DNA of 26,658 nucleotides from JBDUDK01 sp040002995 (GTDB lineage Bacteria > Actinomycetota > Acidimicrobiia > Acidimicrobiales > Ilumatobacteraceae): assembly GCA_040002995.1 (NCBI GenBank), contig JBDUDK010000152.1, positions 1-26,658 on the forward strand. Direction: 5' to 3'. The position numbers were made by a program, and so were the translations under genes. Shown piece after piece: positions 24,539 to 26,658 of the stretch. How positions within the stretch are numbered: the stretch's first letter is position 1; every line of letters begins with the position of its first letter. A model generated the notes under the pieces. The model was not told where the DNA came from. It made no database searches and saw only the letters and a list, made by a program, of their open reading frames with translations.

Positions 24539-25782
24539 GGCAATTCGCCCCGCGGCTTTCGGTCGCCCTCGCCGTTGGTCGCACCGCGCGCCGCCTATCG
24601 AAGCTCGCCGGACGAGGGCGCGGCAATGTCGTCGGGGGGCACATCGCCTTGGGGATCGAGCCGAAGGCGCTGCACATTCTCGCCGCGGGGAGGCCCACAC
24701 TTCTCGTGAGCGGCACCAACGGCAAGACCACGACCACGCGGTTCCTTGCGCGCGCCGCGGCTCTCGCCGGGCCGGTCGTGAGCAACGACGACGGCGCCAA
24801 CCTGCCGCGCGGCCTGGTCTCCGTGCTGATGGACCCGCACATTGAAACCAGCGCGCGGCTGGTCGCCGAGGTCGACGAGCGCTGGCTTTCCGCAGTCGTC
24901 GAGGCGACGCGGCCCGAGGTCGTGGTGCTGCTGAACCTGTCGCGCGACCAACTCGATCGGATGGAAGAGGTGCGCGGCACCGCGTCGCGTTGGCGAGACG
25001 GACTCAGCATCGACGAAGCGACTCGGACCACGGTCGTCGCCAACGCCGATGACCCGATCGTGGTCGCGGCCGTGCCGGAGAACGCGAAAACCGTGTGGGT
25101 CGGGGCCGGACTCCGTTGGCGCGACGACGCGGCTACGTGTCCGTGGTGCGGCCAGCGGATCGCGTGGGACAGCGATGATCGATGGCGATGCGTCGAATGC
25201 GGGCGCACGCGTCCGACGGTGAGTTGGCAGCTCGACGGTGCCGTGCTGCACACGGCCGGTGGTGGCCATGTCGACCTCGTGCTCGCCGTGCCCGGCCGTC
25301 ACAACCTCGCGAACGCGGCGATGGCCGTCGCCGCGGCCGCCCAGCTCGGTGTGGCTCCCGCCGACGCCGCCCGCGCGTGCGCCACCGTCGAAAACGTCGC
25401 GGGCCGGTACCAGCACGCATGGGGACCGGCGCATCGTGGTCGCGTCTATCTGGCGAAGAATCCGGCGGGATGGATCGAGACACTCGACGTGCTCGATGCC
25501 GACCGGCGCCCCGTGGTTTTGGCATTCAACTCCAACGGCCCCGACGGCCGCGATCCGTCGTGGATCTACGACGTCGCATTCGAACGGTTAGCCGACCGCC
25601 GCGTGATCGTCACCGGCGAGCGCGCCACCGATCTCTCGGTGCGTCTGCGCTACGCCGACGTCGCCCACCGGGTGGTCACGCCGCTGGCCGCCGCCCTCGC
25701 CGAGGGACGCGACGTCGATGCCGATGTCGTCGCGAGCTACACCGCCTTCGGAGCGGTCCGTCATGAGCTCGACGATGGCTGA
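24535..25782 (+). CDS. murT: Lipid II isoglutaminyl synthase, Mur ligase subunit MurT
   Basis: Mur-ligase-type subunit that activates the D-Glu alpha-carboxyl of lipid II; with GatD it makes D-isoglutamine in the stem peptide. 415 aa from GTG 24535, overlapping the ATPase stop. ATP loop SGTNGKTTTT (59-68), LLNLSRDQLDRMEE (132-145), a MurT-specific zinc ribbon with CPWCG and CVECG (C202, C205, C219, C222), GRHNLANAAMAVAAA, and the C-terminal DUF1727 domain with LAKNPAGWIETLD and LAFNSNGPDGRDPSWIYDV. The gatD gene overlaps its 3' end. All ligands and loops are present, so the enzyme should be active. Confidence 0.95.
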   Translation: MRQFAPRLSVALAVGRTARRLSKLAGRGRGNVVGGHIALGIEPKALHILAAGRPTLLVSGTNGKTTTTRFLARAAALAGPVVSNDDGANLPRGLVSVLMDPHIETSARLVAEVDERWLSAVVEATRPEVVVLLNLSRDQLDRMEEVRGTASRWRDGLSIDEATRTTVVANADDPIVVAAVPENAKTVWVGAGLRWRDDAATCPWCGQRIAWDSDDRWRCVECGRTRPTVSWQLDGAVLHTAGGGHVDLVLAVPGRHNLANAAMAVAAAAQLGVAPADAARACATVENVAGRYQHAWGPAHRGRVYLAKNPAGWIETLDVLDADRRPVVLAFNSNGPDGRDPSWIYDVAFERLADRRVIVTGERATDLSVRLRYADVAHRVVTPLAAALAEGRDVDADVVASYTAFGAVRHELDDG

Positions 25783-26560
25783 CTCGACCGTCACCATCGC
25801 CGTTCTCGCGCCCGATCTGCTTGGCACGTACGGCGACATCGGCAACGCGCTCGTGCTCGAGCGCCGGCTGGCCTGGCGCGGACTCTCCGCCGAGGTGCTC
25901 GGCGTAAACCCGGGCGCCGGCGTACCCGAAACGGCCGACATCTATCTGCTCGGCGGCGGTGAGGATGCGCAACAAACGCTCGCGACCACCGAGTTGGTCC
26001 GCTCGACCGCGCTCGGGCGGGCCGTCGACCGCGGCGCGGTGGTGTTCGCGGTGTGCGCTGGGTTTCAGATACTCGGGCATCGCTATCCGGCCGCAGGAAC
26101 CGAGCGACCAGGCCTCGGTCTTCTCGATGTCGACTCGCTGCGCACCACGGGTTCCCGCGCCGTCGGCGAGCTCCTCGCCGACCCGATCGCGGCCTCGGTC
26201 GGGGGCGCCGAGCTCGGTCCGCTCACCGGCTTCGAGAACCATGCCGCGCGTACACGACTCGGTCCGGCCGCCCGCCCTCTTGCGGCGGTGGTCAACGGCG
26301 TGGGCAACGGCTTCGACAATCTCGAGGGGGCGGTGCAAGGTCGTGTCGTAGGGACATACCTGCACGGGCCGGCGCTGGCGAGGAATCCCGCGCTGGCCGA
26401 CCTGCTGTTGTCGTGGGCGGTCGGCGAGCTCACGCCGCTCGCCGTCGACGAGGTCGATCAACTGCGCCGAGAGCGACTTATCGGCCAGACTGGTGCGCGG
26501 GCCATGAAGGGCCGATCACGCACGCGGGCGTGGCGCAACTGGCAGACGCGCTGGACTTAG
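25763..26560 (+). CDS. gatD: Lipid II isoglutaminyl synthase, glutamine amidotransferase subunit GatD
   Basis: CobB/CobQ-type glutaminase that supplies ammonia to MurT. 265 aa from ATG 25763 (GGAG 9 nt upstream); ATG 25775 (MADSTVTIAV) is a possible alternative. Start region IAVLAPDLLGTYGDIGNALV, YLLGGGEDAQQ, nucleophile C98 in VFAVCAGFQILGH, GLGLLDV, GFENHAARTRLG, and catalytic H201 in GTYLHGP. Overlaps murT by 20 bp. The frame continues 37 nt into the downstream tRNA-Leu gene and its TAG stop is the tRNA anticodon; the last 12 residues (from about 254) are therefore read from tRNA sequence. The core ends near residue 240, so the tail is probably dispensable. Confidence 0.92.
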   Translation: MSSTMADSTVTIAVLAPDLLGTYGDIGNALVLERRLAWRGLSAEVLGVNPGAGVPETADIYLLGGGEDAQQTLATTELVRSTALGRAVDRGAVVFAVCAGFQILGHRYPAAGTERPGLGLLDVDSLRTTGSRAVGELLADPIAASVGGAELGPLTGFENHAARTRLGPAARPLAAVVNGVGNGFDNLEGAVQGRVVGTYLHGPALARNPALADLLLSWAVGELTPLAVDEVDQLRRERLIGQTGARAMKGRSRTRAWRNWQTRWT

Positions 26561-26603
26561 GATCCAGTGGGAAACCTTGAGGGTTCGAGTCCCTCCGCCC
26601 GCA
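26524..26603 (+). tRNA. tRNA-Leu (anticodon UAG)
   Basis: Full cloverleaf: acceptor GCGGGCG (26524-26530) pairs with CGCCCGC (26596-26602), discriminator A26603; D arm around GCGCAACTGGCAGACGC; anticodon stem CTGGA/TCCAG with loop CTTAGGA and anticodon TAG at 26558-26560; short variable arm TGGGAAACCTT; T arm GAGGG-TTCGAGT-CCCTC. CCA is not encoded. UAG reads CUA and other CUN leucine codons. The 5' half overlaps the end of gatD on the same strand, so it may be cut from the gatD transcript or have a promoter inside gatD. Confidence 0.96.
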
Positions 26604-26609
26604 CTCTGT

Positions 26610-26654
26610 GATGTCGCGAGACATCGGAGACTGATGTCGCGAGACATCGTAGAC
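26610..26654. repeat. Two tandem 23-bp units, each an inverted repeat
   Basis: Units begin at 26610 and 26633. Each starts with GATGTC-GCGA-GACATC, a perfect 6-bp inverted repeat around GCGA, followed by CG(G/T)AGAC. The two copies differ at one base over 22 positions. They follow the tRNA by 6 bp and run to the window end. There is no T-run, so a terminator role is doubtful; repeated transposase-binding sites at the edge of an insertion sequence are a plausible reading. Confidence 0.8.
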
Positions 26655-26658
26655 AGCG

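Noticed and set aside
26610..26654. Palindromic repeats as a CRISPR array or rho-independent terminator
   Set aside because: Only two units are visible with a 7-bp interval too short for a spacer, and no T-run follows either hairpin.

Overview
The window is high-GC DNA that reads as a chromosomal segment of an actinobacterium, probably an Acidimicrobiia-like lineage (an inference from gene content and style; I cannot place it by search). The main evidence is gene order. The minus-strand series comM-dprA-xerC-whiG-type sigma factor-M23 peptidase-rpsB-tsf-pyrH-frr-cdsA-dxr-rip1-ispG is the order known from Mycobacterium (Rv2897c down to Rv2868c) and, in part, from Streptomyces around whiG and rpsB. 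MurT/GatD and what look like leaderless promoters fit the same group. Genes are packed tightly: several pairs overlap by 4 bp (ATGA or GTGA), and no gap exceeds about 150 bp.

Layout. (1) 1-13694, minus strand: the conserved block. It runs from ComM, DprA and XerC (DNA uptake and recombination) and a FliA/WhiG sigma factor, through an envelope hydrolase that fuses an M23 domain to an alpha/beta hydrolase, to rpsB/tsf (translation), pyrH, frr, cdsA (phospholipid synthesis), dxr, the rip1/rseP site-2 protease and a truncated ispG (MEP isoprenoid pathway). The S2 protein ends in an acidic heptapeptide tandem repeat. (2) 13810-15383: a small lipoprotein, an orphan clpP and a PH-like membrane protein. 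(3) 15384-21443: the most unusual part. A minus-strand operon encodes a Rieske [2Fe-2S] domain fused to a large unassigned helical domain, two different fold-type II PLP enzymes and a YpfJ-type zinc metallopeptidase. A SufR-like, probably Fe-S-sensing, regulator is transcribed divergently. (4) 21449-26603: a DUF2461 protein; divergent from it a HerA/FtsK-like ATPase coupled by a GTGA overlap to murT, then gatD (amidation of lipid II), then tRNA-Leu(UAG). The gatD reading frame runs into the tRNA gene and its stop codon is the tRNA anticodon. (5) 26610-26658: two tandem copies of a hairpin-forming repeat at the very end of the window.

The best candidate for an undescribed system is the Rieske/PLP/PLP/peptidase operon with its SufR-like regulator. 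The parts suggest iron-sulfur or redox-responsive amino-acid or sulfur chemistry, but the substrate cannot be read from the sequence. Other notable points are the M23-lipase fusion, the repeat tail on ribosomal protein S2, the gatD/tRNA overlap and four start codons placed 6-8 nt downstream of a TANNNT box (likely leaderless transcripts).
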